From positions 162,919 to 226,918 of the forward strand of contig NW_019773958.1 in NCBI RefSeq assembly GCF_001039355.2: DNA of 64,000 bases, written 5' to 3'. The translations under genes and the position numbers were made by a program. The stretch is from Lingula anatina (taxonomy: Eukaryota > Brachiopoda > Lingulata > Lingulida > Lingulidae). Below are positions 1-15,000 of the stretch, piece by piece. The stretch's first letter is position 1; every line of letters begins with the position of its first letter. The notes below the pieces were generated by a model. That model saw only the letters and a list, made by a program, of their open reading frames with translations. It did not search any database and was not told where the DNA came from.

Positions 1-3000
1 AGTTGTAACAAGTGTGCAGGGTAATATAATCAAATGAATGCACAACATCGTATCCATTATTTTTCAATCTTGTTATTTGAAATCATATCTGCCCTTGATA
101 AGACATCGGACATTACAGCTGCTGACATTTAGAAATGCAGGAAGATATCATCCTACTTTATATTTCCATATTGCTTACTGAAAAAAAAACATTTCTCAAA
201 AAAGGCTGCTCTCCTCTCCCATACACCTGGCCTCCATTTTACAACACAGGCTCTTAACTTCATGCAAATCTAAATGGCAACCTGCACAAATTAATTTGTA
301 CTTGGTCACTGACATTCATGCTTCAATTTCATCTTCAATTCATTAAACCCATTTCTCTTCAACTGGTTTAATTGTTATTTTCATGCAAACAAAAGCCACT
401 GTTGATAAATGATAGCAATTTGTAAATGGCATTCATACACATTAACCTACCTCAATGCTGAGGTATTAAGCTGACCAATTGTTTGACCAAAATTTGATTA
501 AACCCTTAATTCATGGTGAATTTTTAACATAACCCTTCTCTCCTCTATGACAAGTGTCTATTAACATTGACCACCTGATAATATAATTAGTACTGGTCTC
601 TAATACAATGGGATTACTTGGAGAAGGGGGGAAAGCAGCCAAAAAATTTGAACTAAAACTAACCGAGAGCAGCTTTTCATTCATGCCAGATAACTCTGGA
701 TTATATGTATATATAGATATATAATGATTATGTATGTTAATGGGGAACACACCTTGCCCTCTTTTCATACCTATCTCAACACGCAAACAACCTTTAGTAG
801 TACATTGTTTTAAGATATTCAATTTCAACCTACATTTTTACCTGACCTCTTCAGTGGGCTCATAGCCACAAACTAACCCAGCCCATTACATTGTTTACTT
901 TCAGTTTCTTAGCTTATAACCTTTGGTAAACAGAATACTTAAAAGCTTAAGTTTGGTCTTACCTTGAACATAGCACCAGGTAAACTACACAGAATACCTG
1001 ACACGTTCTGCATACCTGGACTGTAATTCTGGACCTATTTTACCTCCATTTTTTACCACCTGTGACTCCCATAACAATTTGATTAGCTTAACTTAGCACC
1101 CTGCTAGCTTGACGACCATATCCACTCACCTCATTTTTAATGTGGCGAAATCCCAACAATTGTACTGACATGTTATAAGTCAGTATCTGGATCTCACTCT
1201 GCCTTTGCATCTATATGTAGCATGAAAATATACTTAGAACTCGGCCTGGTGTTTTTAGGTCCCTCTTCTTAAATATCTTTTTTTCTCTTTTAAAGAAGAA
1301 GACTTATTAAACTAGCTGAGACACACCAGCATGCCATTGGCTTCACCTAACAGCCATAACAATGTTACAGTGACTGCACTAAGGAGTGGATATGATGGCT
1401 AATGCTGGACCCATCTCTGGTGTTATCAGATCCTGAATCTCCCATTGTTATCACCTGAGCCATCAAAGGGGAGAATTTCATTAATAATAGCACCTTGGCT
1501 AGTAAGAACAATTGTTGACAGCCAGGGCTCTTTTAAGAGTATTGAAATATTAGCGCTTTCCAATAACCTAGTTGTGCCTAGGGTTTTGCAGACTAGCAAG
1601 GTGGCTTTATGTAGAGACTTCCTTATGAATCCTCAAAGCGTTTCTGCTGTCTATCTGTGCCGCAAATGCTATAATCCCTCTCAGCTTCTAGTTTCACTTT
1701 TCCATTCCATAAACCAACCGCAGACTTAGTTCTCCAATGACAGAAAATATCCAGGTGTTTAGTTCAGGGTATGTGTCACCTGCAGAATCTCTGTCTCCAT
1801 GCACTCTTTTGTTCCAGGTGTGACTTATTTTTCCCTACACAGCTGAACGTGCTGGGTCCAAGCACATGTGTATTGACATTATTATGGTGCATTGCAGTGT
1901 TTTTTTTTCTCATTCATTTCCAAAATACTTTTAATTCCTTATCTCTAGGTAAGCTACAGCAAGTCAATCTTGGTCAAGCAGCTGGGCAACTTAATTAATT
2001 TCCTTTCCAACAACAAACTCATGCTGCAGTGCAATCAGTGCATGTAGTTCTGCTCTTCAAAGATGCAGCTTGATAAATGGCACCTCTTAGAGACAAAAAT
2101 CTGTAATCTGTAATAGGCGAAAAAGAACATTTCTCCTTCCGTGATGATGTCCCTCACAAATCATATATTGAAAAAGTTTCTACCTCCAGTGATGCTTTGA
2201 ACAGTCACTTGTGTAGAAATACTTCGCGTCTTTGTTCTGCTTGTCCTTATTATTCCGGTTTCTTTCCCAACAGGTCTTATATGTGCATCAAGAAATAAAA
2301 TCTATCCATCTCAATTAGTTGAACTTGATTTCGGATCTTAAGTCAAACAGAGGAAAGAAAAACAAATTCAACTACTATATCTGACATTTCCTGAAATTTT
2401 TATGGATATGTCACCAACTGACTGGTGTCCCCAAATCAGTTAACGTTATCCCCAACTCTCCTTTCTTTTCACGGTCATATCTATCTACTGATTAAAAAAA
2501 TATTATCTTGTCTTTCCTGACTGCCTTCTAGTGGTATATGCCTCACCTTGTGACACATGCATACTGTCAAGTAGAGCTTACAAATCTGAAACTCAGCATT
2601 GTCATAGCAACCATGTGACGTTGCTTAGCTCTTCTTGGAATGGCTAATTACTGTGCAAGGAGAAAAGAAAACCTACGCATCCTTGTGTTCAAAGATTTGT
2701 GAATAGCATTATATTTTTAGCCAAGATTAAAAACAATATCTTGCACATACAGCTGTTATTCCACTCACCGATAATGAAATCTTTGCATCTGATCTGTTCT
2801 TTAAATATCACAGTCATATTTATGTGAAACCTTCCTAGAGATAACTGTTGCAACCACATTTTAAATATTAACTCCAGAGACCCGATGCTTTAATTGTGAA
2901 CCACAACAACTGAAATAATACCAAAGATAGAGCAAAGTAACTCCCCCCCCCCCCTTACTTATGGTACAGTCTTGTCAAGACAGACGTCATAGTACATAAA

Positions 3001-3165
3001 TGACTGGAACAGAAAGCAACAGTTTTGTCAACTAAAATGTCACTTTTGCCTTTGGGATTCCCTTAGGGCATCTGCGTAAGTTTTTTTTTTTTTTTTTGGT
3101 AAATATACATAAAAAATACAAATAAAATTCAATAACCATCCATCAAATCACATGCTTTTCCCTAC
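1..3165 (-). other. Intron leading to the DH2 exons
   Basis: AT-rich intron sequence. It holds a short C run (2942-2954) and a T run (about 3080-3098) that lies downstream of the donor. No conserved coding segment or transposon end was found. Confidence 0.7.
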
Positions 3166-3252
3166 CATTTTTTGCTTGACCATTGTTTCCAATTCTGAGG
3201 CCAGCTCTGTTGGGTTTGCTGTGTCTGTTGCCTTCAATGACAAAGAAGAGGA
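3166..3252 (-). CDS. trio: Exon 23 of the main chain: helix leading to DH2
   Basis: Twenty-nine codons, phase 0 to phase 0, acceptor CTCTCCTTACAG and donor [24 protein letters not shown] matches the PSAAELVSAIEELVKSKM stretch of Trio. It is the last exon seen; the second DH domain must start beyond the left edge. Confidence 0.94.
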
Positions 3253-6200
3253 CTGTAAGGAGAGAGAATAAAGAATGGAATATATATCAATTGTTCTAAA
3301 GCAAATATGCCATGCATTCTTCAAGCAGCCTAATCTGCCAGTGAAAACAGAGGAAAGAAATTGCAAGAATGCCATATCTCATCAAAAAATCAGCAGTGTT
3401 TCTTTCGACCTACTTAAATTTGACTCAGTTAGTGCTAAAATATGTAACTCTGCTCTAGAAAGTGTGTACTGATTGTGGGAACAGAAGTGGAGGTGGGGAG
3501 TAAGGCCCCATTAAGAACTGGGGACTAACTAGTCCGAGGGTCAAATATGGCGACCCACTACAAAGCTTGACATCTAATCCACTAATAGACACTGAATAGA
3601 TATCCTGTGGGGAAGTATTCAAGTGGGTTGACCATATTTGGACTAGTTAGGCCCCTATTCTGAATGGGGCCTAATTCAGGCATTTGTAACAATAGCCTTA
3701 CCAGTTTAGCATGGACATCTTCTTGTGAGGTAGGGTTTGAGCCAAACAAGTGCTCCTGAATTTCCATGGGTGGTGGCAGTTCCAAGTCCGGTGCTTCTTC
3801 AACTTCCTCCGTGGTTGTTGCCCCGGCGCTTACCGCTCCGTTGGCTTGCCCATTTTGCTGCGGTGGCTCGGCAGACACTGTGCATGCATGACGGGGCTGA
3901 ATGTTGTGAACCTCAGATTGTTCCTGAAATATGTATGAATAAAATGTGTACTTAAACTGAACTCTTGCCTATAGGTTTTTATGGGACTGTCACTTAAAAT
4001 AATGAGACAAACCCTTGATGAACAAAACCTGCATTTTTATATACTTAGCAGTTTCAAAATCTTTTATAACAATTTTTACTTCATGTCTGTTCTTGGCTGG
4101 GAAAGTAGCCTGTATCTAAGTCTCAGGTAACATCTTTGTTTTAAAAAATAAAGGATGATTTTATATATAGTGTAAAATCAGGTCTACTTCACACCTTCAG
4201 ACCGTCTTTAAAGCATGATCACATAATTAGATACAAATTATTTTAATAATTTAATAATTAATAATTAAAATCACTGAGACTTTCCCATAATCTGAGTGTC
4301 TTTCAGCAGCTTTCGGAAATTCTTAAATTACATGCATCTACAGAGCACTGGGAATACAGAATACAAACGCCAACTACAAATGTGCACTTCAAATCACACG
4401 AAAGCAGACCCGACACATCATTTTACTGCAGGAAAATTTGCAAATTTCACCAAATTGTGAACGTCATGGCAAATGACAACCTGGTAGCAATCAAATGCTG
4501 TAGAAAAAATTGCAAAAAATCTACAAACACGCAATTAATTCCATTATATTTTTCTTTAACAACAAGCACCCACTTTTTAATAGTCCCACTTTTCCTGTCC
4601 TCACCAGATGCAAAAGATAATTAAATCAAGCTGCAACTAACTTTCATGGCTTCTTTTTGCTATTTCATAGAACCATGAATCATGACTATAGCATCTCGGA
4701 AACTCCTTCTGCGATTTAAGTGTTACCATACTTAAAGTAAGGTAACAATAAATATACTTATGGAATGTGAACTTGTATTTTCCTGTGTGCCTATGCCTGA
4801 GTAGTGTAGAATGAACACATGTAAACATTTCAAGTGCTTTTTATCTGCATTTGTATGGAAGCCATTTCACCAAAGAAAGTTTTTAAAAAACATACCTCTG
4901 CCGGTAAATCTTCTTGTTGAGCTAGAGGTGGAGACTCTGTTCTCTTACTGTCATCAGACCCACTGAGGAAGTGCTGCAAAGGGATAAAAAATAGTTAATT
5001 CTTAGGTGCAAATTAAATCACATGTGCAGTAAATCAAAGTAAATGTAAATATGGGTTTTTGAAGTATAAACATTTCAATTTCTTCTCAATTGAATGCTCA
5101 AAAAAAAAGGAAAGTTTCAATTTTAATAAATCATGTTACCTGGTAAAAGAAGAAAAAAGTTAGTGCAAGACTGCAGTGCTAAAAACCTACGAGCTAATAA
5201 AAAGATCACCTCAATACCAAATAATCCTCATATAGGCAAATCCACTCTCTTGTTTCTGAATGAATTTAAACAACCAAATGACATATCTAAAGAAGAAATT
5301 CTACATAAAAAACACAAGTTTATGATTCTTTAGATCACTGTTTTGCTCACCACACATTTAGCAGCTCTTGAGCGTCTCATTTTTCTTCAATGTAGCAAAG
5401 ATATCTTCACAATTATGAACATAAAACTCCACAGAACACGTTTTATATAAAGGAAACATGACGTAATCTCATTATATCACCATCAACAATAACAACAACA
5501 ACAAATACTAAGACGGAAAGGAAGTATCCAGATCTCAGAAAACAGATAACCAACAAATGTGGGTAGACCAAACATCTATTCATTAAGGATATTAAATACC
5601 TGCTGGATTATTGAGCAGGCTAAGGAAACGGATGTTTACAACGGAAGAGCGTCTTGAATCCCTTATGTATCATCTTTTATTTAACATACTTCAAATACTC
5701 TTTAATTCAATTATGATCATATTCGGATGTTATCATATTATCACAACCTTTCAATTATAGTGTTCTGTGCATAATTATTATAATTACACGCATACAAAAT
5801 GCAGACCGCAAAAAAAAAAAAAAAAAAAAAAAAGAACAAATTGTCCAATTCACGCTCAAACGTTAATTATGATGTTCTAAACATGCAACACCAAAAGCTG
5901 ATTGTAACCCCAATTCTGTTTTCAATTCATGATTTATGTGTTAATTGGATGGAGGTTGGAGGCTAACTAGGTGTCCTCCTACTCATTTGGCAAGTTTTAA
6001 TGACTTCCTTGATGCAGAATATATTAGCCGATTTTTACTAGTCCAGAGCTTTCTTGAGAATAGATATGTTTTCTGCTACAATGGTTCTTTATAATCGAGT
6101 AACTGAAGTTACATTGCACATTGTAAATTTAACTTGCTTTCCTTTTATTTTGCATTGCTTCAAAAATAATAGGAGTATATTTTGCATTTTGCATCTTGGT

Positions 6201-9200
6201 CAGCAGTTAAATAAGAATTGGTCATCAGGATTTGTTTGTAATTGGATACACGTTAGACTAAAAATAAGCAAACTGATGAGGCCAGGGAAGCAAGTTACAT
6301 AATTATAGCTATAAATAAACCAGATAAAAAGTAAACAAAAAATCAGACATGAAATGACTGCAGGTTTCCATTTCAAGTTGTAAGTGATTGGCAAATAGAG
6401 GCGAATTCAGAAGAGATGGTATCCAAAAATTAAAGACTACACAGCCAGTCCCATATTCAAAGTGTCCATAACACGTAGGCAGTCCCATAATCAAAATGTC
6501 CCAGATTACATGGGCAGTCCCATAAGTTTAATGTTTTGTTTCTTCAATGAATTAAGTAGATCATTTATCCCACCCAAAATCTACCACCCCTCCACTCTCA
6601 GAACTATCATACACAGATTTGTATGCAATCTGGCAATTATGCTAGTACAAACCATCGGGTTTTGATTTCACAAGTTATATACAGATGGGATTGAATACCA
6701 CCATTACAACCCGCAAAATGATCAAAAAAAAAAAAAAAAAAAAAAAATCTGAGATGGCCTAAAATGAGGCTGTTCACAATGTGATGTCATAGAAGACTAG
6801 AGAATTTGCGAGAATCTGTGTGAGGTAGGGTTAACTTTTCAGAAATTAGAATATACCTCTATGCCTTAGGAATGTCACCTTATATTGTAATGCTACATAA
6901 TATAGATCCCACTCTCCTCTAAATCTCCCTTCCTTTTACAGTACAGTCTTGACACTTTGGGCTATCTGGGATGGTTTGTACCACTATACCTCACACAATA
7001 AATCCACTGAAAATTATTACAGATGTAACTTACTTAATGAATTGTAGACACAAAACCACCTTACATAAAGCCAGTCTACACAACCCTTTAAAGTAGCACT
7101 TTATGGGCTTTATTCAATGTGTGACCTGTCTGGACTCAGTACAGGTTGCTATAATTCAAATGGTCTCTGGGCATCTTTAAGGGGCGGATCCAGGGATATT
7201 TTCTGACAGTCTTCCAAATTATCTTTGTTGATCCATCCTCCATTTTTTAACCCTCTTCTGACAGAAAAAATTAGATACTCATCCATGTAAACTTGAAAAA
7301 TTCTTACTGTCTTCCAGAAGACAGCCTCAGGTCCCCCCGCCCCCCCACCCCACCCCACTCCCCTCCCCAAATCTTTCACCAACTGGAAGACAACAGAAAA
7401 CATGCTGTGTTGGCTGTCATCACCAAGAGAACAAGGTTGGTAGGTTATCATATTGGAGTGCCTCTGAAGCAACAGGCTGGGCATCAATTCTATTGATTTT
7501 CTGCTAGACACCAGCTAATGTCAGCTGGCTTTGATAATAATAACAAGTAGAAGTCATCACGCTGAAATGATGTCTTCATTATTGGCTCCTAAACTAGCTC
7601 TATGAAGCTACAGACTGACAGTTTAAATGAACACACAGATCAAACTTTCACAACCGAGCTCAGCATGAAATCTTTTTGTCTGATAATGCATTGAAAAATA
7701 TAATGATAAAAATAAATCAAAGAAGAAATGGATAACCCATGAACACTATGACAAGTAAGAATTAATTTTCCTGTTTTTCTAAAGCCCCAGTAATCTGATG
7801 ATGAAAATGTATATGCTATACAACAGATACAACACAACAGAGGAGAGACCTGTTTAACAACCAAAATTAAGCAATGCATGTATTTCTATGGGCAACACAC
7901 ACAGCCTAGTTCATTATTAAACAATTAGGCTTTATGCAAGCTTACAAGCAATGGGTGCATTTCCAGTCCAGCAGTGACTGCTTAACTCTGACCTTTACAC
8001 ATCTAAAAAGTACACTTAAAGGTACCATATCTAGGATTTTCCTGCCAAATCACATTTTCCTTGGGGGAAAAAGTTATTTTCTCCTACTCAGGTCCCTACA
8101 ATTGGATTTGATATTTATACCATTTTTAATTAAATAATTAAGTTCTGAATATTTCCCCTAATATTTAGACCACAATGTCTTCCTGTATATTTCAGAAGGA
8201 AATATGGACGTCAGGTACTTTAATTTGAGAGAGTGTTCTGAGCCACATCAGGATTAGATTGCCTTCCTGTGGTTAGAAATTGTAAACAAACAGTAAATTG
8301 TTAAAGCATCAGGACAATACAGTGAAATTTAAACAGTTAAGTGACAGGAATATTGCATACAAACTATTTGTTTCTAACACTTTGGACTTAGAGGCTGATT
8401 CTATATCTAAGATGCCCAGTCATTTAGTCAAGGGCCTTGCTTCCATGTGGATCATTTTGATGTGATATTTTCAGTGATTAAATTATACATAAGTGAAATC
8501 CCTTCAATTCCCCAGGTGATCTTGACTTATTCTTAAACTGCATCATGAAAGTGAACAGAGACTGTTAATAGTGGGGAAAACACTATCCAGTCATAACATC
8601 ATGTAATCCATCTAATTTTTCAATAATTAAATTAAAACATTTTGTTAACCATTTTGTAAACATAAAGAAAAATGTTAAAAAGGAGGAAAATCCCCACTCT
8701 TGCAGAACTGATATGTTTTCCATTTTTTCTATAAAACTAAAATAGATGCGTCTCAGTCCATCTTTTAACATACTGAATTGTGTGTCTAAGTCTCTCACAC
8801 CTTATGGTTGTAAACCTACAGACTAAAATAAATTTGGAAAAGTAAATAATAGTAATGCAATAGTTTCCATCTACTTCTTCATCACATTCTCTGTCAAGCT
8901 CTCATATACCTTACAATGAACATTACCATTAACATATTGTCCAACAGATCATAGCAATATTGTTGCTTTATTGCTGCCAATACCAATCAAAGCCCACCTT
9001 TTAAATAGATTTTCTTTCTCAAACAACAATACTTACAACTAAGAGCTGTATCTGGGTTCTCTTTAAAGTCCTAATACAAACATTAACATTACATCATGCC
9101 ATACATAACATCATTTACTGGTAATATCATGCATATACTGCTGTTATACTAACAGTTACAGTATTCAAAAAGGAACAACCCCTTACCTATTCAAAATATG

Positions 9201-10548
9201 TCCCAAATGTCCCCCTTTTCTCACCCCTGTGCCCAACAAGTGATTATGTTGGCTATGATCTCTCTAGAATGCTGTCTGAACATCCAGATTGAACTCTTCT
9301 TGATTAGGAATGAATTATTATTGATTCCATGTTATCTTGATACTGGTTGCCATGGCAACGGGCTCAAATGCTATTCACCACACCAGCATATTTCATTCAA
9401 AGGTAAAAGCTAAGCAGTTGCAAAAGAATTTTCAATATGAACGAAGGGATGGGGGAAGCAAAAATCAGAGACGAGGATAGCCAAGAGTATTAGCCAAAAC
9501 GTGATGGGTGTAGAGATGACTAGCTCACAAGGATGTGGTTTAGAACTAGACGATCTGCAAGCACCTTAATTCCAATATTCTGCAAAACTTACTCAATGCA
9601 CTCCATACCATATGAAATAAATGAATAAATAAAATCAAGAATAAGACCTTGAGTATCATTACACATCATCAGACATTTTCAAAAGTTCTTTTTAAATGGA
9701 TGATTTGATGTCTGGTTGGATACTAGAATAAAACCCAGAGCTGGACTCTCTACAAAGGAAGAATCTATATAACCCAAACAGTTCCCCAACAAACTTAAAC
9801 AGAGAAAAAAGAGAAATGGACACTCAATCAATCGTAAGCCCTTTCCATATAGCAGTTGTACCAGATATTTTAACATGAAAAATGGTCAGACTAAAGGTAA
9901 CGCATGAGATAGTTATACTAAGATCCCTCCACAGGAAATAAGCATAGACATTTGATGAAGATGACAACCAAAGGTATGTAACCTTTAAATCTTCTCAATA
10001 AATGAGATCATTCCTACCTTCAAAGTTGATCTTCATTCTACAATGGTGATCAGGCTAAGACACGAGTTTCTCTGCTAGTTACCAAGCTCAAACAATCCAG
10101 CTATCATAATGCAATGGTTTAATCAAATTCAGGCAAATGCAATCCATGTTAATAAAAAAAGGCTAATGAATGAGAAAAAAAATCATGATTTCTAATTGGA
10201 CTGACTCAGATTTGGTGTTTTGCCCACCAAGACCATATATCCCACTATCACCAAGCCTCTGTGCAAGCCTCTGATGGAGCTAAAAACATAGAGCACTAAT
10301 CAATTACTCATTCAGTCTCACATATTTATTGACTAAAACTATAGTCACTTCAGTTGTTTAACTATTGGCAGGACTATAATTCTGACATGGATCAACTTAT
10401 CTCAATCTCCTTCAGAGGAAAGCACTGTTGATAGTTGTAGTCCTGGTCAGGAAAGCCTACTTTACAAGGTACTGTATACAAACTATCAAGGAAACAGTTG
10501 GCTTACTTTAATGCAGTAAAAACCTGTCGTGGTCCACTAAAATACAGT

Positions 10549-10602
<54 letters not shown>

Positions 10603-11990
10603 TAAAATGCTCTACTTATTGCATTTTACTTTGACCTGTCTATGTATTGGGGTTCCCTGTTTTGTACCATTTATTATTAAATAACTTCGTTGTAAATGAA
10701 TCAAAACTTATTAAGTGCATGCCTTCCTGATATTTTAGAAGGATATATCAACATCATGTTCTTTTATTTGCATGTATTATCAGGTTTGGAGTCAGGAATG
10801 GAGAGAGGTAAGTAGTTTTTCAGGATATTAAGACATGAAAAATATGGCATTGGAACATTTTCAAATGTACGTCATATACATTATATTTTGAAAGTATCCC
10901 TTATCCCACTCTTCACATATGTAATTCATCTGGTTATGGTTCACCTTGGTTCCCAAGAATTTCCCCAATCCAGGCAAAGCTAATAGCTCATCGTAGCCCA
11001 GGTGAAAAAGTTATTAAGCACATCCACTTTGATCCTAGGGCAGATCTATACATAACATTTTTAGTTTCTCTCCCCATCTGCTGGAAGATGGCAAACAACT
11101 TTAAAGATTACCACAAGACCCAGTTACATCATTCTCTTGAATAAATAGCTGTTGTGCATCAACAGTGATACTTTTTTGTAGATTCACCCAGCATGCCTAT
11201 TCTGCACCAGATTCAGCCTAAACAGATATTCAACTTCATTACTTCCTGCAGAGACCAAGGCAGGTTTCAGATAGCCCTAGCATCTTCGGCGTGATAATAA
11301 CTTGCATGGCAGAATTTTTATTTTGTTCGATAAATGTGATTTTTTTTAAATTCAGGTCCTTTTCATATCAAATGGTATACTATGAGAGAGTGACAAAATG
11401 ATAGCCTATTTATTACATAAGAAAGCCGCCTAAATGGAGCCTAAGTGCTGGAAATGGCGTATCAACTTAATTAAAAAGCAGGAAGCAAACTTGTGGAGAA
11501 CTTGTGAAAGGAAGTAAAATCCTTTGTAGCATAATTATATGTTGGGAACTCTCAAAGTGTACTGGTACAGACAACAGCTGAAGTATATAAACTCCATGGA
11601 AAAAGGATCTAAAAATCATAAGAACCAGAATTTTTGTCTTAAAATGATTCTGAATAGGAACATTTGAGGCCATTCTTCATGAGAAGCTCTATAGTTGTGA
11701 GCTTTTAGCACCAAAAATCATTGCAATTTAGGACCTGTCTAAACAGACCCTCATCAGCTTGTGTGAATGTGTTAGTGTCATATGTAGGAGAGCTGTGTAA
11801 ATTTATCCACAGAGGTCAGTTTAAATTGGTTTGAGCTGCAACAATAACAAATATTTGTTTTTTTAATCAATGTAAAGAATGCATAACCTTCACAGAGGAA
11901 AAATATATCCATCTTATTTTTTAATTAAAAAAATGAGTATTTCTTTTTTGGAAATTTTAGCATTCATACAACCAACTTCACATCATTATT

Positions 11991-12048
<58 letters not shown>

Positions 12049-15000
12049 CCTTGTGTTACTGTGAAAAGTCATAAACGTGCGCACATACACATACACACAC
12101 AAACATACAAGCATTGGTAATCAATATTTTTAGTTGAATTCAACTGGTTTGACCTTGATTTGAAAGCCATGTTTTAAAGGTGACTTTGTATTGATTGCTT
12201 TCCAATGAAATAATTTCATCTTCAGTATCTAAAGGCCATCAAAGTGTTTAGAGATACCAGCCTGTCATGCTGTATATTAATGTTAGTATGTTTACAAATA
12301 GGAGCTGCTTGAAAAGCTTGCCATGTTTTACATGAGTAAAACATACATTTAGTGGATTTCTTAACTGGGTAAGCCCTGAAATGCCTGTCCTGCTGCATAG
12401 GTGATCAATTTCATTAAGATATATGTTTTCAAATGACATTTGTTAACTGCCTAATTTTACTGGATTTGCCATGATCATGTCTAAATAGGTCACTGTGTTC
12501 ATCACAAAAAATTAATTAATTAATTAATTAAAATAAATATATAATCCAAGCTATAGGCAGAAAACAGGGCACTGTATGTTAAGAATCAACTTCTTTAACA
12601 TAGCCTTGTGTCGTTTTTAATAACCAGCTCATCAACAACATACTAGTACTAATTTTATATCTTTATATAGCAAAGTTGTTTTTCATAGTCAAGCTCTGAG
12701 TATACATTTTCTTACCCGAATGATGGCCAGCTTTCTCCAGGATCGTCTGGGATCTCTGCGGGGAGGTTTGGGTGGAGTTTCTGCCTGTTTTTCATCAGCA
12801 GTAAGTGCATATCCATTTTCTTTCAACTTTCCCGATCGAGTGGAGAGATTAGAAAACATACGAAATAGAGACCTACGACTTGACTGACGATGCTCCATTC
12901 TTTTGTGGATATTATAATCACAGTGTAGGCCTATCTGTATATCAAACTCCAATGTTATTAAATCTAATATATGTGACTACACATGACGTACTCGCTCTCA
13001 TTTTGTCACCTTGGACTTAATCCCAACTGTCTGAAGTGCTTGACAACTACACGTAATAGATCACATTTGCCGTATATAAAATTCCTTGCTCCATACTTTC
13101 AGCGTCAACTCCACTGAACATTGATTAAAAATGAAAAATATAAGAGGCCTCTCTAGCCATGAAAAAAAGCAGTGGACACACTTCCATTGTGCTGCAGAAC
13201 TTTTTCTATCTGTAACCCCATTTTTTGTTCAGCCAAAAGGACAACATCAATTTCACCTTGGTACTACTGAAGCAAATATGTTTCTTTGCAGGGTCTTCAG
13301 AGACTTCTCAGCCAACTTGTGCATAAAAAGCAAGTCAATAGTTTTGTATAGCAAAACTTAAAACCATTAACCCACAGTCTGGCCCTTGCATGTATTACGT
13401 GTAAAATATTCATTCGTCTTGGAACACAAAAATATGCTGAGCTGCAAATATCTCCTTCAAATATGAGGCAAGGTAGTTCCCCAAGTCCCTTTCTACATTG
13501 TTCTCCTCTTACTAAAATCCTTTGGGATTGCAAACAACTGCATAGAACTTAACCTTCATATATTTCTATCCGTAGATCCTGTTCTATATATACAAGCTCC
13601 TACGTCTTCTCCGTCTTCCAAACTTGCCTTAATTCCTATAGAACTATGCTCTGTATGCCTAGCACCTGGAGGCTAATTAACTCACCGAGAGGTGCAAATA
13701 TTATACGGCTAGGACGACCAAATGGTCAGTGTGTTCCCAGATTTCAACCTGCCTCCTCAGTTTTATCACTGCCTTAAACAAAGTACAGGTAATTTACATA
13801 TACCACCTCACATCACCCAAACTTCCCAGAAGGTTTCCATTTATTACAGATGCAAGTAGCCAGCCAGATCAAACCTGGCATTGCTGTACGGCTCTTTCTT
13901 ACTAAAGCCAATGTTTTACCCTGTGTATATATATATATAAACATATATATGTGTATGTGTATATATCCTTTGCAGTCTTTTGAATTAATCCACCTACAGG
14001 TACTCTACACACTTGAAAGGGTTTCCAGTAAGAACCATGGTCAACAAATCCTTGTTTGTCATAACTGGTCTGAAAAGCCTTTACCAAACCAAGCAGGATT
14101 ATAAGGAGACTTTCATAGTCTATTTGTCCACTTAAACCAAGTTTCCTGTTAGGGAATAAAAGTTCAATCGTATCATGTGGATGGAAGTCAAGCTCCTGAA
14201 GCCATGATCAGAATAAGATCACTAAGGTGTATGTCATTATTTGAACTTTCCTTTCAACAACGAAGAAAATAATAATAACAATAATTTCAGTTAAGTTACA
14301 ATTCTGAATACAATAAGTGACAAGAAAAGAAAAAAGAAAAAATTATTTATCTTGTCAAGGTACTTGTATCTAGCCCCTGCAATATATACTTTGAATGTTA
14401 ACAGTTTACTCAATGCAGTGGGCCTGACAAAGACATTCATCCAGACAACTTTTGTTAATGCTGAATTCCTCTAGGTGCAACTATAAATACTCCCATAGAG
14501 CTGCTATGCTCTCCCTCCATCACTGCTGTGCACATTTTCTCCATGCATTTCTATTCTCAATAACATTACATGGTAAGGTCTCGTTAATCTTCATATATCA
14601 AACTTCTATAAGTTTTCTGCAATTGGGCAGAGTTCCAAGAGCTGTCTGATCATTTGGTTTATAACTTTGTCCATATATATATATCTATAATTTGTCCATC
14701 AGGGTTAAAGACCCACCTTAGCATCAGCAGCACTACGAAAGAGATTTGAATTGTCTGCAATTCTATCTGTCTAACGATCTGTATCACATCCCATATCAAT
14801 TTAATTTTATCCTTTTTGAAAAAATGCAGTTGTCTCCAACCTACAGCTTTCTTCAATTTAACAAAACCAATCCAGAGAGTTCAATGTACTTAAGGGAGAT
14901 ATATTCATAGTCTGGTTCAGCATCCCAATGTATCAATCCTGAAGACAGTCTTGCTGGATAGTCCTGCTGTTCTTCACGTGAGATGGCATAAAAGATCAGG

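Larger units (their letters stand above)
4974..12715 (-). other. Large intron (7.7 kb)
   Basis: It contains poly-A runs (5810-5833, 6723-6747), a 34-bp tandem repeat (6446-6540), a truncated CAGGGGC element (7181-7330) followed by a C-rich patch, two copies of the 220-bp repeat (8018-8230, 10634-10770) and two microsatellites (10551-10600, 11993-12047). No exon was recognised. Confidence 0.7.

Noticed and set aside
1445-1729. Plus-strand open frame of 94 codons
   Set aside because: No homology recognised, no splice or gene context, and within chance length for the window.
7149-7511. Minus-strand open frame of 120 codons
   Set aside because: It runs through a transposon fragment and a C-rich run that yields a glycine tract.
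11879-12064. Open frame ending in Glu-Arg repeats
   Set aside because: Translation of a GA microsatellite; the same holds for 44353-44547.
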